Counted from the first letter of the stretch, positions 1 to 6,092 are shown. The stretch is DNA of 8,189 nt from Pseudomonadota bacterium (GCA_021783685.1 JAJXTQ010000073.1:1-8189), one strand, 5' to 3'. Translations and numbers: made by a program. Notes: generated by a model from the sequence alone, not told the origin.

Positions 1-714
1 CTCGACGCCCCCGGCCTGAAGGAGCGCATCGCCGGCCTCAAGGCGATTCGGGAGCAGGCCAGCGCCGACGCCGAGCGCGCCGAAGCCGCGCTCGACCATG
101 CCGGCAATCAGGCCGTCAGCCCCGATATGGTCAGAACCTTCGCCCGAACGGCCCGCCAGCGCATCCGGCTGGACAGCGGCGGCTACCGCCGCGACCACCT
201 CCGTGCCTTGGCCCAGCGCGTCGAGGTTGCGGACAAAGAGGTCCGCATCATGGGATCGAAATCAGAACTGCTGCGCACTCTGCTCGCCGCCTCTGGCGGA
301 AAACCCGGCGTAGCCGGTGTTCAGAGTTCTGTTCTGAATGGTGCCCCGAACACGATTCGAACGTGTGACCTTCCCCTTAGGAGGGGGACGCTCTATCCAT
401 CTGAGCTACCGGGGCCGCTGTTCCGGGAACGCTTGCGGGACGAAGTATACCCCGATGCGCAGCCTCGGCTACGCGGCCAGCGATGCTCCTTACCGGCGCG
501 TTGCGACGGCCCGGCCATATCGAGACCGGATCGATGCCGCACCGCCTGCCCACGGTGGACAAAAACTGACGCGACGGGACACTTGACGACCCCTTCTGCC
601 AGCGAACGGCGGGCCTTTCGGAGTGCACCGGGCGACATTCAGGCTCATCGGCGAGGCCCAGCCCATGCGGCACTGGCCATGAAACTGCAAGCCATGCTAT
701 ACATTGACCTTTAA
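1..714 (+). CDS. Serine recombinase family protein, C-terminal part (5' end outside window)
   Basis: The frame is open from the left edge to a TAA at 712-714. Residues 1-105 or so resemble the C-terminal region of large resolvase/invertase-type (serine) recombinases: an Ala/Glu/Arg-rich helical segment (KERIAGLKAIREQ..., likely coiled coil), then TFARTARQRIRLD, GGYRRDHLRALAQRVEV and IMGSKSELLRTL, which I recognise from that family. The catalytic serine domain is outside the window. From about position 339 the frame reads antisense through the tRNA-Arg gene (residues NTIRTCDLPLRRG), and the remaining roughly 100 codons to the stop look like non-coding sequence translated by chance. The true family C-terminus therefore probably ends near the tRNA, and the last part of this ORF is an integration-dependent tail. 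Such recombinases move integrative elements or phages; the gene sits against the tRNA 3' end as expected for an element border. Family recognition is from memory of conserved motifs and was not searched. Confidence 0.72.
   Translation, partial: LDAPGLKERIAGLKAIREQASADAERAEAALDHAGNQAVSPDMVRTFARTARQRIRLDSGGYRRDHLRALAQRVEVADKEVRIMGSKSELLRTLLAASGGKPGVAGVQSSVLNGAPNTIRTCDLPLRRGTLYPSELPGPLFRERLRDEVYPDAQPRLRGQRCSLPARCDGPAISRPDRCRTACPRWTKTDATGHLTTPSASERRAFRSAPGDIQAHRRGPAHAALAMKLQAMLYIDL
339..415 (-). tRNA. tRNA-Arg (anticodon CCU)
   Basis: On the minus strand this 77-nt segment folds as a full cloverleaf: acceptor GCCCCGG paired with TCGGGGC (one G-U at the base), D-arm GCTC/GAGC, anticodon stem TCCCC/GGGGA with loop CTCCTAA, and T-arm ACACG/CGTGT with loop TTCGAAT. 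The anticodon CCT lies at 379-381, so it reads AGG (Arg). Discriminator A is at 342 and the CCA tail is encoded (339-341). The gene is intact even though a recombinase gene abuts its 3' end, as expected when an integrating element restores the tRNA 3' part. tRNA-Arg(CCU) genes are common integration sites. Confidence 0.97.
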
Positions 715-907
715 TGCACAAGGATGATGCAGCGTTGTCCGGAATCCGGTCGACGCAAGGGGACTGCCGCCGCTCCACCAGCTGGAAATGCCCGTATTGC
801 CGCCGTGAAATATTGGCGCAAAATCTGCATTTCATCATGAGGACACGCTATCAAGGACGAAGTCGGGCGACACGGATGCGCCGCCCCCCTTTCCGGAGGC
901 ATGTAAC
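416..907. other. Region without a supported gene, between tRNA-Arg and the sugar transferase
   Basis: About 490 bases. It holds the tRNA promoter region (minus strand) and the tail of the recombinase reading frame to 714. Short overlapping ORFs on both strands have no ribosome binding site, recognisable motif or consistent codon use. The right part (715-907) must hold the promoter and leader of the sugar transferase, but I could not find a convincing -35/-10 pair. TTGACC at 704-709 has no -10 partner at the right spacing. I see no repeats or RNA gene here. Confidence 0.5.
444..449 (-). promoter_or_regulatory. Possible -10 box for tRNA-Arg
   Basis: Read on the minus strand, TATACT ends 28 bases before the tRNA 5' end and is preceded by GGGG. 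It is a 5/6 match to TATAAT. No good -35 hexamer is visible 16-18 bases further upstream (the site reads GTAGCC), so this is only a candidate. Confidence 0.35.
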
Positions 908-1618
908 ATGTCCCAGCCACAATCGAAAGTCGATATGGAAATGGCACGAATCCTCGTGCAAGCGAAGCTCAACGGCGCGGTCGCGCAGGGCGATGTCGGC
1001 GCCACCTCAGGCAGCGACATCGTGAAACGTGCTTTCGACATCGTCGGCGCCTTGGCACTGATGCTCGCTCTGGCGCCCGTTCTGGCGGTCGTCGCGGCCT
1101 TGGTCCGCCTGAGCGGTCCTAACATTGTGTTTGCCCACACCCGCATCGGACAGGGAGGCCGGTCTTTCCCGTGCTACAAGTTCAGGACGATGGTCCCGAA
1201 CGCGCAGTTCGTCCTCGATCGCTTGCTTGCCGATCGCGCCGACCTGCGCCTGGAATGGGAACGCGATTTCAAGCTCAAAGATGACCCACGGGTGACGCGC
1301 ATCGGCAAGTTTCTGCGCAAGTACAGCCTCGATGAACTGCCGCAGTTCTGGAACGTGCTGCGCGGAGACATGAGCCTGGTCGGCCCGAGACCGATCATTG
1401 CGGACGAACTCAAGCGCTACGGGCGACACGCGGATTGTTACCTCGCGGCCCGTCCAGGCGTGACCGGTCTCTGGCAGGTCAGCGGGCGCAGCGACGTCGA
1501 CTATGATGATCGGGTCCAACTGGATCGCGAGTACATCGGACGCCGAAGCTTGGCCGTGGACCTCGCCATCGTCTGCAAGACGGCTTGGGTCGTCCTGCGA
1601 CGGCGGGGCGCTTATTGA
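908..1618 (+). CDS. ExoY/WbaP-type undecaprenyl-phosphate sugar phosphotransferase (exopolysaccharide priming)
   Basis: The 236-residue product belongs to the bacterial sugar transferase family (PF02397). Members transfer a hexose-1-phosphate from a UDP-sugar to undecaprenyl phosphate at the inner membrane, the first step of exopolysaccharide repeat-unit assembly. Visible motifs in order: KRAFDIVG at 40-47, one hydrophobic segment at about 46-68 (the reentrant membrane helix of this family), YKFRTM at 90-95, DDPRVTRIGKFLRKYSLDELPQFWNVLRGDMSLVGPRP at about 125-162 with the catalytic Asp-Glu pair at 142-143, PGVTGLWQVSGRS at 183-195, and DRVQLDREYI at 201-210. It ends in RRRGAY. The length matches short ExoY-like enzymes, which lack the multi-helix N-terminal domain of full WbaP proteins. 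The start is supported by GGAGG at 895-899, 8 bases before ATG. galE follows on the same strand after 142 bases and could supply UDP-galactose, so galactose-1-phosphate is a reasonable but unproven substrate. Confidence 0.93.
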   Translation: MSQPQSKVDMEMARILVQAKLNGAVAQGDVGATSGSDIVKRAFDIVGALALMLALAPVLAVVAALVRLSGPNIVFAHTRIGQGGRSFPCYKFRTMVPNAQFVLDRLLADRADLRLEWERDFKLKDDPRVTRIGKFLRKYSLDELPQFWNVLRGDMSLVGPRPIIADELKRYGRHADCYLAARPGVTGLWQVSGRSDVDYDDRVQLDREYIGRRSLAVDLAIVCKTAWVVLRRRGAY

Positions 1619-1760
1619 CCCACCCCATATACCGGCGACGTCCTAGGAGACTGCCCACGGGTCTCTCGCGAAACCTATTCCACCGGATGAAAGCCTGGTC
1701 ACCCCCGGTCATCGCCGTTGGCGTCATCGATCAATCGATTTACCGTCCACGAGAGCACCA

Positions 1761-2783
1761 TTGACCCCAATCACGCGAAAAGTCCTGGTCATCGGCGGCG
1801 CCGGATACATCGGCTCCCATATGCTGAAACACCTCGATCAACTCGGGCACTGGAGCGTTGCGCTCGACAATCTCAGTCATGGACACCGAGACGCCGTCCG
1901 CAACGGGCGGCTGGTCGTGGGCGACATGGGCGACCGAGGCCTCCTCGAGCGCGTGCTGACGGAAAACCGCTATGACGCGGTGATGCATTTCGCGTCCCTG
2001 ATCCAGGTTGGCGAATCGGTCCGTAATCCGAGCGCGTACTACCACAACAATTTTGTCCTGACCAAGCAACTGCTCGACACGCTCTTGCAGCACGGTGTCC
2101 GGAAGTTCGTCTTTTCGTCGACGGCAGCCGTCTACGGTGTTCCCCGGACCGCACTCCTGGCCGAGAGCCATCCGTGCGATGCGATCAACCCCTATGGTCG
2201 CAGCAAATGGATGGTGGAGCAGTTGTTGCGCGACTACGACCATGCCTATGGATTGAAATCGGTTTCCCTACGCTATTTCAACGCCGCAGGCGCTGATCCC
2301 GACGGACAACTCGGGGAGCGACATGATCCGGAGAGCCACCTCATACCCTTGGCATTGCGAGCAGCATCCGGAACCGGGCCGACGTTGACCGTGCATGGGA
2401 CGGACTACCCCACAGCCGACGGAAGCTGCATTCGCGATTTCGTGCATGTATCCGATCTGGCGTCAGCGCACGCCCTCGCGCTGGACTATCTACTCGCCGG
2501 CGGTGACACGTGCTCCCTCAATCTCGGTACTGGACAGGGATACTCGGTCCTGCAAGTCCTCGCCGCGGTCGAGCAACTCACCGGACGGCGCGTGCCGCAC
2601 CATCTCGGCCCGAGGCGGCCGGGGGATCCGCCGGTACTGGTCGCCGACCCCAGCATGGCTCGAACGGTCCTCGGCTGGTCCGTCCGTCGCAGCGACCTGC
2701 CAACCCTGCTGGCAGATGCCTGGCGCTGGGAACAGTCGAACACCGACCGCGCAAAACGGGATCAGGCCGAACACTCGACCTGA
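1761..2783 (+). CDS. galE: UDP-glucose 4-epimerase
   Basis: This 340-residue extended short-chain dehydrogenase/reductase interconverts UDP-glucose and UDP-galactose in the cytoplasm using bound NAD. Visible features: the NAD-binding glycine motif GGAGYIGSH at 12-20, DNLSHGH at 36-42, HFASLIQVGESV at 76-87, the active-site SSTAAVYG at 119-126, the catalytic YxxxK as Tyr145 and Lys149 (NPYGRSK), LRYFNAAGADP at 170-180, and DGSCIRDFVHVSDLA at 220-234, a GalE signature. The length is normal for the family. I use TTG at 1761 as start because the first beta strand (KVLVIGGAG) begins only seven residues later and no ATG is available in frame nearby. A partial GAGAG at 1751-1755 may serve as ribosome binding site. 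With the upstream sugar transferase it forms a small exopolysaccharide unit (ExoY/ExoB-like pairing). Its last codons overlap the terminator stem of the convergent pmo operon, and only 18 bases separate its stop from that of pmoB. Confidence 0.95.
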   Translation: MTPITRKVLVIGGAGYIGSHMLKHLDQLGHWSVALDNLSHGHRDAVRNGRLVVGDMGDRGLLERVLTENRYDAVMHFASLIQVGESVRNPSAYYHNNFVLTKQLLDTLLQHGVRKFVFSSTAAVYGVPRTALLAESHPCDAINPYGRSKWMVEQLLRDYDHAYGLKSVSLRYFNAAGADPDGQLGERHDPESHLIPLALRAASGTGPTLTVHGTDYPTADGSCIRDFVHVSDLASAHALALDYLLAGGDTCSLNLGTGQGYSVLQVLAAVEQLTGRRVPHHLGPRRPGDPPVLVADPSMARTVLGWSVRRSDLPTLLADAWRWEQSNTDRAKRDQAEHST

Positions 2784-2788
2784 TCCCG
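2757..2788 (-). terminator. Intrinsic terminator of the pmoCAB operon, inside the 3' end of galE
   Basis: A perfect 10-bp inverted repeat, CGGGATCAGG (2757-2766) and CCTGATCCCG (2779-2788), with a 12-base loop. Read on the minus strand the stem lies 13 bases after the pmoB stop and is followed by TTTTGCG, a short T-run as expected of a Rho-independent terminator. Read on the plus strand the stem is followed by GAGAGTGCGCTTTG, which lacks a T-run, so any stop for the galE transcript would be weaker. The stem overlaps the galE stop codon (2781-2783). Confidence 0.75.
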
Positions 2789-2801
2789 AGAGTGCGCTTT
2801 G

Positions 2802-4118
2802 TCAGCCCAGGGAACCGGGACCCTGAAGCTTCACATGGCCGCCGTGACGGTTGACGGGCTGATAGCCCGGGAGGAAATTGGGTGTCATCCGGGCACCAAT
2901 TTCACGTATGTGCCGTTGACCATCGGCGGAATAGAAGAACAACAGCCCTGCAAACCGCAGATCCGGCTCGGCAACGATGTCGGTCAGCCGCTGCTCGCCC
3001 CAGAGCGCATCAGCCACCGTCAGATTGACCGAACGCGTCTGGCCAGGTTCGATCCACTCGATGTCGCTCGTCAAACCAGAAGGCGCAACCGGATCATAGC
3101 GGTCAGACTTTTCATCGTGCAGCACGCTCGAATTGACGAAACGCGCATAGCCCGTCACGAACTGTCCGATCCGTACCGGTTCGGTCGACCGATTGGTTAT
3201 CTCCACGGTCATTTCCATCCGCCGCGAAGGCAGATCGAATTTCGCCTGTTTCACATTTACATCGACCTGTTGCTGCGATTCCGGCAGGGGGATCACCGGG
3301 GCCTCCACCTTGCCGGTCTGCAAAGGAATCGTAATCTCATAGCGATTGAACGACCACATCATCAAGCCGAACGTGAGTCCGAGAATGGCAAGCACAAAGC
3401 TCGCGCTCACCACGATATCCTGGATGCTGATAAGGCGCCGTTCAGCCTCGACCTCACCGTACTGCTGCACCGCGACATAGCGACGCATCATCACCGGTAG
3501 CCGCCTGAACCAATAGGCGACCCAGAGCAGTCCAACCGCCACCCAGAGCAGATGAATCGACCACATGGACGGCAGTCCATAGCTCTCGACGTCTGCAACC
3601 TCGCCGTCCATCAAGGTCACCGTATTCACGAAATCGTCTTTGCTTCCGGTGATCTGGACGAAACGGGCGGGTCCTGAAATCGGGCCTGCCTCCCAGACAT
3701 TGATCAGCGGATGGACATGCCATTCGCCGGGCACACGCGCCTTCATTTTTACTTCATATTCATAGAATTCCCCGCGCTTGAAGGCCGTGGACTGATATTG
3801 CGGCATGCCGTTTACGGTCGCGTCCATTCGAACGAACACGGGACCCGGAACACCGATGTTCAGGAACACCCACTCCTCCGGCTTCGCGACATAGTCCGGC
3901 CAATGCCCGGAAACCATGAATTTGCCCCGCACGGTAACAATATCGTTAACCTTGACCTGAGTCGGCTCTATCTTGGTGTCGAACCAATGCACAGTTCTCA
4001 TGCGGATCCCGGCCATCTGTGCAATCTCTCCATGCGCAAACACAACCGGCATGAAGAGCGCCCACATGAGAACAACCAGCAAGACTTGGCGCACCAAACG
4101 ATGATTTTCTCGTTCCAT
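2802..4118 (-). CDS. pmoB: Copper membrane monooxygenase subunit B (PmoB/AmoB family)
   Basis: The 438-residue product is the copper-bearing, mostly periplasmic subunit of a particulate monooxygenase. An N-terminal hydrophobic signal (about 10-28) ends at FAHGE, so cleavage would leave His29 as the mature N-terminus, equivalent to His33 of Methylococcus capsulatus PmoB. His134 and His136 in EWHVHP match His137/His139, completing the CuB site. His44 (TVHWFD) matches His48. The first cupredoxin-like domain spans about 30-165, two membrane helices follow at about 186-206 and 234-256, then EITIPLQTG (260-268) leads into the second periplasmic cupredoxin domain, with RFAGLLFFYSADG at 388-400. The C-terminus extends about 20 residues beyond the MTPNFLP segment where the M. 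capsulatus protein ends. The ATG at 4118 is chosen because AGGAG (4127-4131) lies 8 bases upstream and it gives a clean signal peptide; longer in-frame starts run into pmoA. It is last in the operon, 22 bases after pmoA. Substrate cannot be told from this subunit. Confidence 0.95.
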   Translation of the reverse strand: MERENHRLVRQVLLVVLMWALFMPVVFAHGEIAQMAGIRMRTVHWFDTKIEPTQVKVNDIVTVRGKFMVSGHWPDYVAKPEEWVFLNIGVPGPVFVRMDATVNGMPQYQSTAFKRGEFYEYEVKMKARVPGEWHVHPLINVWEAGPISGPARFVQITGSKDDFVNTVTLMDGEVADVESYGLPSMWSIHLLWVAVGLLWVAYWFRRLPVMMRRYVAVQQYGEVEAERRLISIQDIVVSASFVLAILGLTFGLMMWSFNRYEITIPLQTGKVEAPVIPLPESQQQVDVNVKQAKFDLPSRRMEMTVEITNRSTEPVRIGQFVTGYARFVNSSVLHDEKSDRYDPVAPSGLTSDIEWIEPGQTRSVNLTVADALWGEQRLTDIVAEPDLRFAGLLFFYSADGQRHIREIGARMTPNFLPGYQPVNRHGGHVKLQGPGSLG

Positions 4119-4140
4119 CACACTCGCTCCTGCCGCGTCA

Positions 4141-4929
4141 TCAGACCAGTTTTCCAAGCCAGGACGGCCGGGAACCTTTTGAACCGATCCACACAAAGAC
4201 GTAGTAGACCAAGATGGCGAAGAATCCTGAAACGAAAGCACTGACCGGCGCCACATGTGTCCCGAAGGTACGCAAGGTGCCGGCCTCGATGATCCGCACA
4301 TATTCCGGCATCGCGGTGCGGATATACTGGAAGCCCATGTAGTCGGCGAGTGTCATCACCGTGTCACCCAACAGGACCGGCATGTGCATGGGGGCCACGA
4401 CCGGCCAGTTCATGGCCGAAAACAGGAGTCCGAACAGCATTCCGCCGACCAATCCCGTCAACGCAAAACTGCGGGTGATCAGCAACACCGCGTCCAGCAC
4501 CACGGCGGCGCCGATCCAGACTTCCGGCATCACCCAATTCATGGGAAAAGCCGTGAAGACATGGAAGTTGACGTATCGGCTGACGATCTGTGAGAGCCAG
4601 AACCCCAGCGCCAGACCCGTTGCCGCCACCGGCAACTTGAAATACCGCCAGAAGGCGTAGGTCGCGACAGCGGGCAGCGCAAGCAGCAGCAAGGGCGTCA
4701 CCAGTGGCCACCACCGCCGATCGCGCCAATCCATCCAGTAACTCCAGTCCCCAACGGTCAATGCGCACAGAAAGACCGCGGCGCCGCCGATCAGGACAGA
4801 AATGAGCGGAAAGAAAAACAGATCGGCATTGCGCCATGCCTGCATCTGCTCCTTGACGCTGATGACTGCGTTACCACGCGGTGTGCGATCGACATCGGCT
4901 TTATTGCCGGCTTCAATTTGTATGGCCAT
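4141..4929 (-). CDS. pmoA: Copper membrane monooxygenase subunit A (PmoA/AmoA family, divergent)
   Basis: The 262-residue integral membrane protein is the subunit used as marker for methane and ammonia oxidisers. Family hallmarks: GDWSYWMDWRDRRWWPLVTP at 60-79, SRYVNF at 117-122, MNWVMPE at 130-136, MNWPVVAPMHMP at 173-184, LADYMGFQYIRTAMPEYVRIIE at about 194-215, and GTLRTFGTH at 217-225. About six to seven hydrophobic helices are visible (for example 38-59, 76-95, 100-116, 137-152, 155-171, 227-248). Compared with classical PmoA it is altered at normally constant places (GDWSYW for GDWDFW; the helix segment NFHVFTAFPMNW in place of GFYWWSHYPINF) and ends soon after the last helix, lacking the long charged tail. 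The start at 4929 follows AGGA (4936-4939) by 5-6 bases; an in-frame ATG 29 codons upstream has no good binding site. It lies between pmoC (140-base gap) and pmoB (22-base gap). Sequence divergence suggests a hydrocarbon-oxidising clade; this is inference. Confidence 0.95.
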   Translation of the reverse strand: MAIQIEAGNKADVDRTPRGNAVISVKEQMQAWRNADLFFFPLISVLIGGAAVFLCALTVGDWSYWMDWRDRRWWPLVTPLLLLALPAVATYAFWRYFKLPVAATGLALGFWLSQIVSRYVNFHVFTAFPMNWVMPEVWIGAAVVLDAVLLITRSFALTGLVGGMLFGLLFSAMNWPVVAPMHMPVLLGDTVMTLADYMGFQYIRTAMPEYVRIIEAGTLRTFGTHVAPVSAFVSGFFAILVYYVFVWIGSKGSRPSWLGKLV

Positions 4930-5022
4930 GAGAGTCCTTCCCTTGGTTTTGGTGTGCGCCTGCGCTCGAGTTCGAGCTGGAACAGCCGTATCGCGTTGAT
5001 TGTTTCCGGAGGTCATGGCGGC

Positions 5023-5060
5023 CCGGGGTGGACGAGCGCTCCTTCGCCCATCCACTCCGG
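5023..5060 (-). promoter_or_regulatory. Stem-loop in the pmoC-pmoA intergenic region
   Basis: Inverted repeat CCGGGGTGGA (5023-5032) and TCCACTCCGG (5051-5060): 9 of 10 positions pair on the minus-strand transcript (one A-C mismatch), with an 18-base loop. It begins 9 bases after the pmoC stop codon and is not followed by a T-run, so it is not a standard intrinsic terminator. It is more likely an mRNA processing or stability element, or a partial attenuator setting pmoC against pmoAB levels. Function is inferred. Confidence 0.6.
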
Positions 5061-5069
5061 TGTTGACAG

Positions 5070-5867
5070 TTAACGGGACAGACCCATCTCCTTCTCCACC
5101 TCCTCCAGGCTGTAGACCCGGCTCAGCTCATACATGCGCTGCAGACACTGAATCACGAAACCGATCAGAAAGACCAGAAAAAATCCGGCCAGCACGAAGA
5201 ACCAATGCACCGGCGCCCCGAACAGTTCTTCAGCGTAAAAGAACGTATGCGCCCATTCGTTGAAGGCCACGACCGGACCGGCGCACATGAAGCCGATGAT
5301 GGCCAGCGACAGCGGCATGGAGACACGGTTGGCGAAATACGGCAGCCGGGTATGCACCCAGATCCACGCCATCGCCAACCCGGCAAGACCAGCAGGAACC
5401 CCGAGGTAGAAAAGGAAGATGTGCGTTGGCGTGAAGTCGGTGTCCCGAATCACGACCTGGTGCCAGGCTGCATCCGCTTCGGTCAGTAGGCCCAAGGCAG
5501 AAATCAGAACGACCGCCGCCACCACCAGAATGCTGAACATGGCGTAGAAACGGCCCAATTCATCCCGAGCCGGCAGGTTCATGATGTCCCGATCACGGGT
5601 CAACCACAGCCACACGGCCCCGATGGTGCCCAAAACAGGCAGGAGAATGATTTGTGCGTAGAAGATGCGCATCCAGTAAATCTGGAAGTCATCCGAGAAC
5701 GAGTCCAGGCCGACCGACCAGGAAAAGGTGTGCTGATACCACTTCACCAAGGCGACGAACGCGATGGCAATGACCGTCACCGTGAAGGCCAGCACCCACG
5801 GCGGGCGTGGAGCCTCACCGACGTTCTCAGGCGCGACCGCCACGTTGTGATTCACTACGGTGCTCAT
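5070..5867 (-). CDS. pmoC: Copper membrane monooxygenase subunit C (PmoC/AmoC family)
   Basis: The 265-residue membrane subunit carries the CuC and CuD copper sites where hydroxylation is thought to occur. In TEADAAWHQVVIRDTDFTPTHI (about 129-150), Asp132, His136 and His149 have exactly the spacing (+4, +13) of Asp156, His160 and His173 of M. capsulatus PmoC. In FNEWAH, Asn203 and His207, with His221 (APVHWFF), match Asn227, His231 and His245 (+4, +14) of the CuD site. SWSVGLDSFSDDFQIYWMR at 49-67 is a further family hallmark. Hydrophobic helices lie at about 24-42, 68-90, 107-127, 147-169, 184-202 and 221-241. ATG at 5867 is chosen because GAGGAG (5876-5881) lies 8 bases upstream; the in-frame extension to 6005 has no family similarity. 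First gene of the operon, with a 225-base upstream region that carries a promoter and operator-like palindrome. Confidence 0.96.
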   Translation of the reverse strand: MSTVVNHNVAVAPENVGEAPRPPWVLAFTVTVIAIAFVALVKWYQHTFSWSVGLDSFSDDFQIYWMRIFYAQIILLPVLGTIGAVWLWLTRDRDIMNLPARDELGRFYAMFSILVVAAVVLISALGLLTEADAAWHQVVIRDTDFTPTHIFLFYLGVPAGLAGLAMAWIWVHTRLPYFANRVSMPLSLAIIGFMCAGPVVAFNEWAHTFFYAEELFGAPVHWFFVLAGFFLVFLIGFVIQCLQRMYELSRVYSLEEVEKEMGLSR

Positions 5868-5995
5868 GATCGAGTCTCCTCTTGTTGCAGATGTCCCCTT
5901 CTCACGGAAGGAGGTTTTTTCTCGTTGAGATGAACTGTCGGCGCCCGCCGAGCAGAACGTTGACCGCGCCGACTTGACTTTTCCGGCGACCCGCG

Positions 5996-6018
5996 TCCTG
6001 ACCAAGCGTTCCTCAGGA
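5996..6018 (-). promoter_or_regulatory. Possible 5'-terminal stem-loop of the pmoCAB mRNA
   Basis: Perfect 6-bp inverted repeat TCCTGA (5996-6001) / TCAGGA (6013-6018) with an 11-base loop. The predicted transcription start is about 6016, five to seven bases after the -10 box, so the stem would sit at or next to the 5' end of the transcript, where hairpins can protect mRNA from decay. The short stem could be chance. Confidence 0.3.
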
Positions 6019-6022
6019 TCAA

Positions 6023-6051
6023 CATATACTCTCGATTGAACGATCGTTCAA
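6023..6051 (-). promoter_or_regulatory. Sigma70-type promoter candidate for pmoCAB
   Basis: On the minus strand, TTGAAC (6046-6051) and TATATG (6023-6028) are separated by exactly 17 bases. Each hexamer matches the consensus at 4 of 6 positions, including TTGA and TATA. The start site would be near 6016, giving a leader of about 150 bases before the pmoC ATG. The promoter lies 42 bases beyond the acyl-CoA ligase stop codon, so pmoCAB can be transcribed apart from the ligase, although no terminator is visible between them and read-through is possible. Confidence 0.55.
6036..6051. promoter_or_regulatory. Perfect 16-bp palindrome, TetR-type operator candidate
   Basis: TTGAACGATCGTTCAA is a perfect dyad. 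It covers the whole -35 hexamer and the first ten bases of the spacer of the predicted pmoCAB promoter, a position where a bound dimer would block RNA polymerase. Its form (A/T-rich ends, AACGATCGTT core) resembles many TetR/AcrR-family operators. No regulator gene is in the window, so the cognate protein is unknown. The palindrome is seen directly; the operator role is inferred. Confidence 0.6.
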
Positions 6052-6092
6052 GATCGCGGCAAGGTTTTTTGGCAGAGCCCGCGCGCCGCTCC

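Noticed and set aside
377..838. Minus-strand ORF of 153 codons covering the tRNA and the gap to its right
   Set aside because: It overlaps a certain tRNA gene, has no ribosome binding site and shows no recognisable motif; its composition is that of non-coding high-GC DNA.
1647..1666. GAGAC/GTCTC stem after the sugar transferase as a terminator
   Set aside because: Only five pairs, no T-run, and galE on the same strand probably needs read-through.
1726..1739. ATCGATCAATCGAT repeat upstream of galE as an operator
   Set aside because: It is two copies of the self-complementary ATCGAT with a two-base gap; short and common in high-GC genomes, with no promoter elements around it.
2799..3500. Plus-strand ORF of 233 codons opposite pmoB
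   Set aside because: It is an antisense shadow of pmoB, His/Arg-rich in the way of a reversed coding strand, and has no motif.
4930..5016. Longer PmoA start adding 29 residues from an upstream in-frame ATG
   Set aside because: The extension is hydrophilic and unlike the family, lacks a good ribosome binding site, and the ATG at 4929 has one.
5897..5920. CCTTC/GAAGG hairpin followed by AGGTTTTTT on the plus strand, looking like a terminator
   Set aside because: Only a 5-bp stem, three bases before the T-run, and no plus-strand gene upstream that it could end; it lies in the leader of the minus-strand pmo transcript.
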